Positions 15,422 through 23,555 of a stretch of 64,000 bases of DNA are shown piece by piece (within the stretch, counting starts at the first letter, position 1; every line of letters begins with the position of its first letter). Both the position numbers and the translations under genes were made by a program. This stretch comes from Streptomyces umbrinus (GTDB taxonomy: Bacteria; Actinomycetota; Actinomycetes; Streptomycetales; Streptomycetaceae): the NCBI RefSeq assembly GCF_030817415.1, contig NZ_JAUSZI010000002.1, positions 7,006,001 to 7,070,000 on the forward strand. The letters run 5' to 3'. Under the pieces are notes generated by a model. The model had not been told where the DNA came from and did not search any database. It was given only the letters and a program-made list of their open reading frames with translations.

Positions 15422-15462
15422 AGGGGCCCGCACGACCTACGGCGTCGGTCGTGCGGGCCCCT
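15422..15462 (+). terminator. Terminator of the sigma factor operon, copy of the tuf terminator
   Basis: Arms 15422-15436 and 15448-15462 are identical to the two arms of the tuf terminator at 14077-14110, but the loop is 11 bases instead of 4. It is followed by TTGCTG. Confidence 0.9.
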
Positions 15463-15575
15463 TTGCTGTAACGAAAGTATTCGGCGCCGACGACCCATTC
15501 CCCTCAGGGGCCCCTCCCTCCACCATTTGTCATGCCGCTGAGCAAATTCGGGATGACATGTTCGAGGGGTGAGGT

Positions 15576-18500
15576 ATGTCTGGGCGCGTCAGCCGTAGAA
15601 CGGTTATCGGGGCGGGGGTGGCAGCGGGGATCGGGGCGGGGGCCGGGTCGGTCGCGCTGTCGGGTGCCGCGTGGGCGGTGGATGGGAGATTGCCGTCTGC
15701 GGATCCGGCGTCTACGGATCCGGGCGCGTACATCTCCTTCTCGCCGGAGGGCGGGGCCCTTTCGCTGGTGGGCACGCCGGTCGTGGTCAGTGATGACGAC
15801 CATCCCGGAGTCGTACGGGTGGCAGGGGATCTGCGGGACGACATCGAGCGGGTCACGGGGGTGCGGCCGGGTTCGGCGGTGGCGCGGGAGGTCGTGCTCG
15901 TCGGGACGATCGGGCGCAGTCCGCTGATCGACGGGCTGGTCGCGGCCGGGAAGCTCGACGTCCGCGGGATCCGGGGCAAGTGGGAGACCTCGCTGCAGAC
16001 CGTGGTCGAGCGGCCGATGCCAGGGGTGGAGCGAGCCTTCGTCGTCGCGGGCAGCGATCCGCGCGGCACGATCTTCGGGGCGTACGACGTCTCGTACGGG
16101 ATCGGGGTCTCGCCCTGGTACTGGTGGGACGACGTGCGGCCGGTGCGGCGGAGCGAGGTGTATGTGCTGCCGGGGCGGTACAGCCAGGGCACGCCGGTGG
16201 TGAAGTACCGCGGGGTCTTCATCAACGACGAGAACCCGGCGCTGGGGACGTGGGCGCCCGCGTACTTCGGGCCGGGGAAGGCGCCCGGCCATCCCGGCGG
16301 CTTCAACGCGGACTTCTACGCCAAGGTCTTCGAGGTGCTGCTGCGGCTGAAGGCGAACTATCTGTGGCCGGCGGTGTGGGGGCGGGCGTTCGCCGAGGAC
16401 GACCCTGAGAATCACGCGAGGGCGAAGGCGTACGGGATTGTCATGGGCACGTCTCATGAGGCGCCGATGATGCGGGGTATCGAGGAGTGGAACCGGCATG
16501 CGGTGCCGGCCGTGCGTGACAGCGCGGGGAACATCGTGACGCCGGGTCGGGATCCCTACGGCGGCACCGGGGAGTGGTCGTTCCGGCGCAACTCCGAGGC
16601 GGTCAAGGCGTATTGGCGCGAGGGTGTGCGGCGCATGGCCGACCAGGACTTCGAGGGTGTCGTCACGCTGGGGATGCGCGGGAACGGTGACACGAGTCTG
16701 CCCGACGGTGATGGTATCGAGCTGATGCGGGAGATCATCGCGACGCAGCGGTCGATCATCGAGGACGTCACCGGGCGCCCGGCCGCCGAGACCCCGCAGG
16801 TGTGGACGCTCTACAAGGAGGTCCAGCGGTACTGGGACCGCGGGCTCCGGGCGCCGGACGACGTGACCGTCGTGCTGACCGACGACAACTGGGGCAACAT
16901 CCGCAAGCATCCGGATCCGGCGGAGGCGGTTCGGGGCGGCGGGTACGGGCTGTATTACCACTTCGACTACGTCGGCGTCGGCCGCAACTACAAGTGGGTG
17001 GACTCCACTTCGCTGCCGAACGTGTGGGACCAGCTCCACCAGGCGGTCGAGTACGGGAACCGGGAGTTGTGGGTCACCAACGTCGGTGATGTGAAGGGGA
17101 ACGAGCTGCCGACCGAGTTCTTTCTCGACTACGCCTGGAATCCCGGGCGTTGGCCGCTGGAGAGGCTGGGGGAGTGGGAGCGGAGGTATGCGCGGCAGAA
17201 CTTCGGTGAGGGGTCTGCTTCCGAGATCGCGTCGGTGCTGGAGAGGTATGCGCAGCTCCAGTCGCGGCGGAAGCCGGAGCTGTTGAACCGCCGGATCACG
17301 CTGGTGGACGGGAAGGTCGTGTACGACGACCGGCAGACGCCCTTCTACTTCGGTCACCGTGAGCTGGAGCGGGTGACGGAGGAGTGGCGGCGGCTGGGGA
17401 AGGATGCGGAGCGGATCGGCCGACGGCTGCCGGTCGCGGACCAGGACGCGTGGTTCGAGCTCGTCGGGTACGCGGTGGAGGCGACGGCCAACCTGTACGG
17501 GCTGCGGGAAGCGGAGTTCACCAATCTGCTGTACGCGCGTCAGGGGCGGGCCGCGACGAACGACCTGGCGGCCGAGGCGGAGGCCGGGCTGGCGCGGGAC
17601 TTCGCCCTGGCCGAGCGCTTCAACTCCCGGGTGGCGGGCGGTAAGTGGCGTGGTTTCCAGACGCAGCCGCACATCGGGTACGGGGATGTGGAGCGGTACG
17701 GGCCGAACGCGCCGTGGCAGCAGCCGGAGCGGGACAACGTGGCGTTGCCGGACGAGATCTTTCCGGCGGTGAGGCGGGTCGAGGTGCCGGTGGGGGCGGA
17801 GATGGGGGTGGCGGTGGACGGGGCTGAGTCGGGGGAGTGGTGGCCGGGGGAGGACGGGGAGTCGCCGGGTGCGGCCGTGTTGCCTGTCTTCAGCCCGTAT
17901 CAGACCCGGCCTGACCAGTACGTCGAGGTCTTCAACCGGGGGCGTACGGCCTTCGACTACCGGATCACGCCGTCGGTGCCGTGGATCAGGGTCGACCGTC
18001 CGCGGGGGCGGGTCGAGAAGCAGGTGCGGGCGGTACTGACGGTGGACTGGGCCCGGGCTCCCCGGGGGCGTACGGAGGCGTCGGTGACCGTGGAGGGGGC
18101 GGGTGCGATGGTGACGGTCGGGGTGGTTGCCGAGCAGCCGTCGGCGCGTGGGGTGAGTGGGGCGCGTGGGCTGCGGGGTTTCGTCGAGGCGGGTGGGTAT
18201 GTGGCGGTCGATGCCGAGCACTTCGCGCGTTCGGTGGGGACGTGGCGGCGGATCGACGGGATCGGGCGTACGGGGGCGGGGATGACGCCGTGGCCGGTGA
18301 CGGCTCCGCGGCGGACGCCGGGCGGCTCGTCTCCACGGCTGGAGTACGAGGTGAGCCTGCTGTCCGCGGGTGAGGTCACGGTGTGGGCGTACCTGTCTCC
18401 GCGCAACCCGGCCTTGCCGACGGGCGGGCTTCGGTACGGGATCTCGTTCGACGGGGACGCCCCGCAGGTCGTCGACATCCATGCGGCCACGGGTGCCGAT

Positions 18501-18707
18501 GACGGGCTGATGGACATCGAGTGGGCCCGCAACACATCGGACAACGCCAATCGCACGTCTACGCGCCACACGATCGGGGCTGCCGGGATGCACCGGCTGA
18601 AGTTCTGGATGGTCGATCCGACGGTGGTGGTGCAGCGGCTGGTGATCGATACGGGTGGGTTGACGCCGACGTATCTGGGGCCGCTGGAGAGCTACCGCGT
18701 TCGTTGA
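15576..18707 (+). CDS. Tat-exported GH115-family alpha-glucuronidase
   Basis: A 1043-residue secreted enzyme resembling glycoside hydrolase family 115, which removes (4-O-methyl)glucuronic acid from xylan. The N-terminus has a twin-arginine signal (SRRTVIGAGVAAG) and an Ala-rich cleavage region near residue 34. Family-like segments include YRGVFINDENPALGTWAP, the TLGMRGNGDT region and LDYAWNPGRWP. The large catalytic region runs to about residue 700, followed by beta-rich C-terminal domains. The start is ATG 15576 after GAGGGGTGAGG. The next gene is a GH10 xylanase, which supports a role in xylan debranching. Confidence 0.85.
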   Translation: MSGRVSRRTVIGAGVAAGIGAGAGSVALSGAAWAVDGRLPSADPASTDPGAYISFSPEGGALSLVGTPVVVSDDDHPGVVRVAGDLRDDIERVTGVRPGSAVAREVVLVGTIGRSPLIDGLVAAGKLDVRGIRGKWETSLQTVVERPMPGVERAFVVAGSDPRGTIFGAYDVSYGIGVSPWYWWDDVRPVRRSEVYVLPGRYSQGTPVVKYRGVFINDENPALGTWAPAYFGPGKAPGHPGGFNADFYAKVFEVLLRLKANYLWPAVWGRAFAEDDPENHARAKAYGIVMGTSHEAPMMRGIEEWNRHAVPAVRDSAGNIVTPGRDPYGGTGEWSFRRNSEAVKAYWREGVRRMADQDFEGVVTLGMRGNGDTSLPDGDGIELMREIIATQRSIIEDVTGRPAAETPQVWTLYKEVQRYWDRGLRAPDDVTVVLTDDNWGNIRKHPDPAEAVRGGGYGLYYHFDYVGVGRNYKWVDSTSLPNVWDQLHQAVEYGNRELWVTNVGDVKGNELPTEFFLDYAWNPGRWPLERLGEWERRYARQNFGEGSASEIASVLERYAQLQSRRKPELLNRRITLVDGKVVYDDRQTPFYFGHRELERVTEEWRRLGKDAERIGRRLPVADQDAWFELVGYAVEATANLYGLREAEFTNLLYARQGRAATNDLAAEAEAGLARDFALAERFNSRVAGGKWRGFQTQPHIGYGDVERYGPNAPWQQPERDNVALPDEIFPAVRRVEVPVGAEMGVAVDGAESGEWWPGEDGESPGAAVLPVFSPYQTRPDQYVEVFNRGRTAFDYRITPSVPWIRVDRPRGRVEKQVRAVLTVDWARAPRGRTEASVTVEGAGAMVTVGVVAEQPSARGVSGARGLRGFVEAGGYVAVDAEHFARSVGTWRRIDGIGRTGAGMTPWPVTAPRRTPGGSSPRLEYEVSLLSAGEVTVWAYLSPRNPALPTGGLRYGISFDGDAPQVVDIHAATGADDGLMDIEWARNTSDNANRTSTRHTIGAAGMHRLKFWMVDPTVVVQRLVIDTGGLTPTYLGPLESYRVR

Positions 18708-18758
18708 ACTGCATTCGTTGAACTGCGTTCGCTGACGCGTACTCGTCGAGCCGTATTC
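18703..18758. repeat. Four degenerate 14-bp tandem repeats between GH115 and GH10 genes
   Basis: Units start at 18703, 18717, 18731 and 18745. The first two differ at one base (GTTGAACTGCATTC versus GTTGAACTGCGTTC); the later two keep the frame G(T/C)(T/C)GA...TTC/CTC. The array starts inside the GH115 stop codon region and ends next to the xylanase ribosome binding site. Confidence 0.7.
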
Positions 18759-18774
18759 ATTGGAGGGACCGCAC

Positions 18775-19854
18775 ATGAAGAAGTTCCGCATGCCTGTTGT
18801 CGGGCTGCTCAGTGCGACGCTGCTGGTCACGGGCGTCGTGGGCGTCACGGGCGTACAGACGGCTTCCGCGGATGAGCTGTCACCGGTTCCGCTGCGGGCG
18901 CTCGCCGAGCGTGCCGACCTGCGGATCGGTACGGCCGTGGACATGGCGGCGCTGGACGACGACACGACGTATCGGCGGGCGACCGGGCGTGAGTTCAACT
19001 CCGTCACCGCCGAGAACGTCATGAAGTGGGAGGTCGTCGAGCCGACGCGGGGGACGTACGACTGGTCGGGGGCGGATGAGTTGGTGCGGTTCGCGCGTGA
19101 TCGGGGGCAGGTGGTCCGCGGCCACACGCTGGTGTGGCACAGCCAGTTGCCGGGGTGGCTGACGGCGGGGGTGGCGGACGGTTCGATCGGAGCGGGGGAG
19201 CTTCGGGGGATCCTGCGCAAGCACGTCACCACGGAGGTCAAGCGGTACAAGGGCAGGATCCAGCAGTGGGACGTGGTGAACGAGGTCTTCGAGGAGGACG
19301 GTTCGCTGCGGAACTCGATCTGGTTGCAGAAGCTCGGCCCGTCCTACATTGCCGACGCCTTCCGCTGGGCGCACGCCGCCGACCCGAAGGCGAAGCTCTT
19401 CCTGAACGACTACAACGTGGAGGGCGTCAACGCGAAGTCGACCGCCTACTACGAGTTGGCGAAGCGGCTGAGGGCGGAGGGCGTTCCGGTGCAGGGCTTC
19501 GGGATCCAGGGGCATCTGGCCATCCAGTACGGCTTCCCGGGGGAGGTGGCGGGGAACCTCGCGCGGTTCGAACGGCTGGGGATGCAGACCGCCTTCACCG
19601 AGGTGGACGTACGGATGATCCTGCCTGCGGATGCGGAGAAGCTCGCCACGCAGGCGACGTACTTCCGGGGGCTGCTGGACGCCTGCCTGGGGGCGCGGAG
19701 CTGCAAGTCCTTCACCGTGTGGGGGTTCACGGACAAGTACTCGTGGGTGCCGGGGGTTTTCGCGGGGCAGGGGGCGGCGACGTTGACGACGGAGGACTTC
19801 GGACGGAAGCCGGCTTATGGGGCTGTGGGGGAGGGGCTGGCGGAGGGGCGTTGA
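18775..19854 (+). CDS. Secreted GH10 endo-1,4-beta-xylanase
   Basis: A 359-residue exported xylanase that cleaves the beta-1,4-xylan backbone. It has a Sec-type signal peptide (residues 1 to about 33, MKKFRMPVVGLLSATLLVTG, cleavage near ASA) and a complete GH10 TIM barrel. The acid/base is Glu170 in WDVVNEV and the nucleophile Glu276 in FTEVDVR. NSVTAENVMKWE and VWHSQLPGW are typical GH10 segments. No carbohydrate-binding module follows the barrel. I choose ATG 18775 because GGAGGGA lies just upstream; the in-frame TTG at 18760 overlaps that site. It is probably co-expressed with the GH115 gene. Confidence 0.95.
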   Translation: MKKFRMPVVGLLSATLLVTGVVGVTGVQTASADELSPVPLRALAERADLRIGTAVDMAALDDDTTYRRATGREFNSVTAENVMKWEVVEPTRGTYDWSGADELVRFARDRGQVVRGHTLVWHSQLPGWLTAGVADGSIGAGELRGILRKHVTTEVKRYKGRIQQWDVVNEVFEEDGSLRNSIWLQKLGPSYIADAFRWAHAADPKAKLFLNDYNVEGVNAKSTAYYELAKRLRAEGVPVQGFGIQGHLAIQYGFPGEVAGNLARFERLGMQTAFTEVDVRMILPADAEKLATQATYFRGLLDACLGARSCKSFTVWGFTDKYSWVPGVFAGQGAATLTTEDFGRKPAYGAVGEGLAEGR

Positions 19855-19864
19855 CCTGGGGCTG

Positions 19865-20467
19865 TCAGCCGTTGCCCTTGGGGTCGGACTTGGGCCTGTC
19901 CTTGTCCGCATAGCGCGGCAGGTTCTCCGTCGAGATCGTCCAGTCGCCGATGGTGACGTCCTCGCCGTGGACGAAGTCCTTGCGGGTCGCGTAGCGGGGC
20001 CGCTCGGGGTTGCGTGGATGTCGGAGAGGACGGCTCCCTCGCCCGTGCGTGGATCGAAGATCACGTAGATCGGGATGCCGAGCAGGGCGTAGTCGCGCAT
20101 CTTGCCGACCCATGTCGTTGTCCGGGTTGGAGCGGGAGACGACTTCGATGGCGGCGATGAGCGTATGAGGGTCGAAGGCCCCGTCGCCCTCCATGTCTGC
20201 TGTCGCGATCAGCATTACGTCGGGACGGCGCATGATGCGCTCGGGCTCGTTTTCCACGTCCGGGGTACCGGTATGGGCGACGATGCCGTCCTGCATCACC
20301 TTCTCAAGGCGTTTCCGCAGGTGAGACCGGGTCAGTTCGTGAGGGCCATTGGGTGCTGTGAGGTCGTGGATGATCCCTTCCTTGGTGAGCTCGAACTTGC
20401 CGGGAAGGGTGTCGTCCAAGGCTTGGATGACACTCCGCATCGTCCGATACCCCTGGCGAGTCGTCAT
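19865..20467 (-). pseudogene. Uma2/DUF820-type nuclease-like gene with two compensating frameshifts
   Basis: The reading from ATG 20467 (complement) starts like a streptomycete Uma2-family protein of the PD-(D/E)XK fold (FELTKEGIIHDLTAPNGPHE, RRPDVMLIA, IEVVSRSNPDND). At about 20113 one extra base shifts the frame. The expected continuation (WVGKMRDYALLGIPIYVIFD) lies in the next frame. A one-base loss near 20003-20013 restores the original frame for the family-typical end (RYATRKDFVHGEDVTIGDW). The roughly 37 residues between are scrambled and include the predicted catalytic Lys. This is either a decayed gene or a pair of sequencing errors. Confidence 0.75.
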
Positions 20468-20555
20468 GCTGAGCGATCTCCATCAACTCGGATCTACGGT
20501 CGCGGCAGCGATCGGAAGCGGCGGTGGAACAGAGTTCCGGGCGGCGTTCTGCGGT

Positions 20556-20813
20556 TCAGAAACCCAGACAGACGATCTGGACGACGTAGACACGCTCGCT
20601 GCGCACGACGACCTGATACGTGAACATGCCGCCGGGGACGATGATGTCGCCGCCCCTCGGGTCGATCCCCTCATGAGCCCGACCGTGGACGTGTAAAGCC
20701 TCGGCAGCCCTGACCAGTTCGTCTGCCCTTCTCTCCACACCGGACAGGAAAGCGGCGGGAGCGGTGCGGGCGGCTGCCTCCGCGCCGAAGGCGTACTCCC
20801 ACTTCCAGCTCAC
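20556..20813 (-). CDS. Small RelE/ParE-like putative toxin
   Basis: An 85-residue protein starting WKWEYAFGAEAAARTAP after a GTG start. It has a predicted helical N-terminal half and a beta-rich C-terminal half (GGMFTYQVVVRSERVYVVQI), the layout of RelE/ParE-type toxins. Its GTG start overlaps the upstream gene's TGA in a GTGA tetranucleotide, a typical toxin-antitoxin arrangement. I see no diagnostic catalytic residues, so the toxin assignment rests on size, fold pattern and context. Confidence 0.6.
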   Translation of the reverse strand: MSWKWEYAFGAEAAARTAPAAFLSGVERRADELVRAAEALHVHGRAHEGIDPRGGDIIVPGGMFTYQVVVRSERVYVVQIVCLGF

Positions 20814-21157
20814 GCGCGGACTGCCTTCATCGCCTCGTCCAGGACGGCGCTCAGCTCCCGTAGGGCTTCCTGCGCGGTGGTCGAGTCCTCGTGCTCCAGG
20901 TTGCTCTTCGCGTCGGCGTAGCGAGTCGACAGGTCGGGGCGGCGGGCGATTTCGATCTCTCTGGCCCAGATCAGGACCCAGCTCTGCACCGGAGTCACGG
21001 ACTGCCACTCGACTGCTTTGGCGAAGGCTTCGTCCTTCTCGGCCTGCATCTCCTCCAGACGATCGGGGGCGATGACGGCGAGGGCAGCGCGTAGGGCTTC
21101 GGGAGTCTTTTCGGGGCGGGGGATCAGCTCGTGTCCATGGTCGGACCGTGTGCGCAT
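20810..21157 (-). CDS. Putative antitoxin, DUF6247-like
   Basis: A 115-residue acidic helical protein. Its segments EALRAALAVIAPDRLEEM and SVTPVQSWVLIWAREIEIAR resemble DUF6247-type proteins often found upstream of small toxins in actinobacteria. The start at ATG 21157 (complement) follows GGAGGA; earlier in-frame codons upstream lack such a site. It overlaps the putative toxin gene by four bases. The antitoxin role is inferred from gene order. Confidence 0.6.
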   Translation of the reverse strand: MRTRSDHGHELIPRPEKTPEALRAALAVIAPDRLEEMQAEKDEAFAKAVEWQSVTPVQSWVLIWAREIEIARRPDLSTRYADAKSNLEHEDSTTAQEALRELSAVLDEAMKAVRA

Positions 21158-21233
21158 GGTGTCCTCCAGGGGTGCCCCGATCAGGGTATCCGGCCATGGA
21201 GGCACCGTCCGGTACCGGCGGTGAGCGCTCATG

Positions 21234-22142
21234 CTAGGCGGCTTCCAGGAGATCGGATCGGCAGTCGCGGCAGCGGCCGGGGGCCGGGGCCCGGAAGGCG
21301 CGGTCGCAGCCGTCGCAGTTCTGGAGGGGGAGTGGGCGTACGGCTGCCCGGGTTGCCGGGGCTGTGGGGAGTGGGGGTGGGAGTAGTTCCGCGAGGCGGT
21401 GGGCCAGGAGGCCGGCCGGGTGGCGGAGGGGGGCCTCGGGTAGGCTCGCCGTCAGGGTGCGGCGTACGGCTTCGGGGGCGGCGCCGCGGTCCAGCCAGGC
21501 GGCGACGGCGGGGGCGAGGCGGCGTACGTCGCGCTCCGCGAGCAGCAGGCGGGGGTCGTCGCGGTGCAGGCTCGCGAGGAGGGCGGTGGCTGTGCGGTCG
21601 GCGGCTGAGTCGTGGGTGTGCGGTTCGGGGGCGGGGGGAGGGTTTTTGGGGTGGGTGTCTGCGGCGGGGCTCGGTGGAACCTTGGCGTCGGGTCCTACGG
21701 GGGCAGGCGCCGGGGCCGGGGCAGGGGTGAGCGTCGGCGTGGGAGCGGGCCTCGACTGGGGAGTCGTGGGGCGGGGCTCCTGGGCGTCAGCGCCCCTAGG
21801 CCGGTTGTACGACACCGTGTGTGTGACGACCCGGCCGCTCGGCAGGCGCTCGCGGGTTCGGGCGAGATAGCCGTGCGTCTCCAACTCCCGCAGGACCGCC
21901 GCGATTCTCGTCTCGCCCTCGGGGAAGCGGGCCGCGAGTGTCTTGATGTCGGCCCGGGCGCCGGTGGGCAGCGACTGGATGTGGACGGCGAGCCCGATCG
22001 CGAGCCCGGACAGCTCCGGGTGCTGGGCGAGATGGTTGCCGATCACCGTGAAGCGCGTGGTGTGGCGGACGTTGATATGGGTGATGCCCCGCGGAATCCG
22101 GGGCTGGGCGCACGGGGGCGCGCTAGGGTTCTGCTTATCCAT
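21234..22142 (-). CDS. Winged-helix DNA-binding protein with C-terminal zinc ribbon
   Basis: A 302-residue protein. Residues 20-125 look like a winged helix (THINVRHTTRFTVIGNHLAQ, FPEGETRIAAVLRELETHGYLART, then a VVTHTVSYN wing). A Pro/Ala-rich linker spans about 125-180. A helical domain follows at about 185-260, and the C-terminus has a CDGCDRAFRAP...CRDC zinc ribbon. ATG 22142 (complement) follows AAGAAGG. Proteins of this design are common in Streptomyces; I do not know a target. Confidence 0.75.
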   Translation of the reverse strand: MDKQNPSAPPCAQPRIPRGITHINVRHTTRFTVIGNHLAQHPELSGLAIGLAVHIQSLPTGARADIKTLAARFPEGETRIAAVLRELETHGYLARTRERLPSGRVVTHTVSYNRPRGADAQEPRPTTPQSRPAPTPTLTPAPAPAPAPVGPDAKVPPSPAADTHPKNPPPAPEPHTHDSAADRTATALLASLHRDDPRLLLAERDVRRLAPAVAAWLDRGAAPEAVRRTLTASLPEAPLRHPAGLLAHRLAELLPPPLPTAPATRAAVRPLPLQNCDGCDRAFRAPAPGRCRDCRSDLLEAA

Positions 22143-22340
22143 CGGGAAGGCCTTCTTCTTCCTCGGTGGTCAGGCCCTCGATCGGGATTGCAGTCCCGGA
22201 CGAGGGCCGTCGCATGTTCTGGAGTTGTCTCGCTGATTGGCTTGCTGGGTGTCTCGGTTGTCGCGGGGCGAGCATATGCCCGCCAACCGGACGGAAATCC
22301 AGCTGAGTTGGCGATTGTCACCCTTGTGGGCGACGCGACC
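22143..22340. other. Gap holding the HTH gene upstream region
   Basis: No gene is supported in these 198 bases. The region must contain the promoter for the minus-strand HTH/zinc-ribbon gene and may include eroded remains of the truncated gene at 22341-22676. I found no clear hexamers or repeats. Confidence 0.4.
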
Positions 22341-22676
22341 TCACGGTGCTGACGAGTGCCGACGCGGTCCTGACGCGGAGGGTCGCGTGAGGAGGTCGGC
22401 GCCCTCGGCGCGGGGCCGGGCCCAGGCCTCGGCGAGGATGCGCCGCCCCAGCCGTACGTCGTCGGGGGCGACGCCGTGGTGCCAGGGGCCGTCGTGATCG
22501 GGGCAGGTGGGCCACGGTTCCTCGGCCGGCCACAGCAGGGGGCCGCCGATCGAACTGTCCATGGCGGTGGGACTACCGGAGCGGGGGTGCAGCCGGACGG
22601 CGGTACGGGCCAGGGGCGCCAACTCCGGGAAGAGGGCGGGGACATCGGCGGGCCGGGGTGGGGTGGTACGGGGCAT
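22341..22676 (-). CDS. Short, probably truncated hypothetical protein
   Basis: A 111-residue reading frame. Its N-terminal part (PALFPELAPLARTAVRLHPR, SSIGGPLLWPAEEPWPTCPD) resembles the start of longer streptomycete proteins (several hundred residues) with a SMI1/DUF1963-like fold. Here it ends soon after residue 100 with a short Arg/Ser/Pro-rich tail. I read it as the surviving 5' part of a longer gene, with the rest lost before 22340. A genuinely short protein is possible. Confidence 0.45.
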   Translation of the reverse strand: MPRTTPPRPADVPALFPELAPLARTAVRLHPRSGSPTAMDSSIGGPLLWPAEEPWPTCPDHDGPWHHGVAPDDVRLGRRILAEAWARPRAEGADLLTRPSASGPRRHSSAP

Positions 22677-22710
22677 GGGGAGAGGCTATGGGCTGGACGA
22701 GCCGTCGCGG

Positions 22711-23364
22711 ATGTCCCGTATCGGCTGGGCCTCGACGGATGACCTGCACGAGACTGTGGGGGTGTGCAAGCAACGCGAAGCAGGGGCCGAGAGCACGCCC
22801 GTACCTGAGGAGTCGCTCGCGCGTTCGGTGTTCGCGTCGCTCGGGGGCGTCGTGGAGATCGGTGCCGTGAATTTCACCGGCACCTGGAAGCTCGCCGACG
22901 TCTCGGTGGATGGCTTCCTGGCGGGCAGACGACAGGAACTGGGGCGCCTGATGGACGGCATCCAGACGGTCTGCCGGTTCGGCGCCCCGGCCATGGCCAT
23001 CGCCGACGAGCTGGGGTATCTGCGCGAGCACGAGGTGACGCCGGAGTTCCTGTTGCTGTGGTCGGCGGGTCTCACGGGGGTCCCCGAGCCTCTCGCGGAG
23101 CTTGCGGAACCGCGAGTGGTGCGGCGCATGTGCCGGATGGGCGCGGACCTCCAACTGACGCAATTCCTCCAGGCTTTGATCACTGCCGCCATCTGCGCCG
23201 AGGTGGAGCAACGGGCCACGGCCGCCCACATCGCCGAGATCCTCGGTATCGCCTCCGACCTGGCGGACCCTTCGGGCCGCAACTCTCCTGAAACGGCCTT
23301 CCGGATGTGGCGGGTTGCCCAACTGCCGGGCCTCCTCCGCCCGGATTCCCCCACCCCGCGGTGA
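22711..23364 (+). CDS. Unrecognised protein, start uncertain
   Basis: From ATG 22711 the frame gives 217 residues; GTG 22756 or 22762 would be equally possible. Codon third positions are GC-rich over most of its length, which supports a real gene. The middle contains a segment FTGTWKLADVSVDGFLAGRR, and the rest is mainly helical and acidic (EHEVTPEFLLLWSAGL, VVRRMCRMGADLQLTQFLQA). I do not recognise a family. It diverges from the truncated gene at 22676 and precedes the polymorphic toxin gene. Confidence 0.5.
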   Translation: MSRIGWASTDDLHETVGVCKQREAGAESTPVPEESLARSVFASLGGVVEIGAVNFTGTWKLADVSVDGFLAGRRQELGRLMDGIQTVCRFGAPAMAIADELGYLREHEVTPEFLLLWSAGLTGVPEPLAELAEPRVVRRMCRMGADLQLTQFLQALITAAICAEVEQRATAAHIAEILGIASDLADPSGRNSPETAFRMWRVAQLPGLLRPDSPTPR

Positions 23365-23555
23365 GGCCGGGCCGCGTTCCGCGCGTACGACATTGAGCTG
23401 GAGAAGGTTCTCGCGTCTGCCTGAGGCCAGTTGGAGTGCCGGCTCGTTCCTGATCGGTTCGGAGTTTCGGGCGGCAGCTTGATCGCACCGGTGTTCCCGG
23501 TAAGTTCACGTGTGCACACGGATGTCTTTGGTACTGGCGTGACGGGGGTTGCGGC

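Noticed and set aside
15482..15575. Known sugar-regulator operator for the xylan genes
   Set aside because: I saw no CebR-type 14-bp palindrome in the upstream region.
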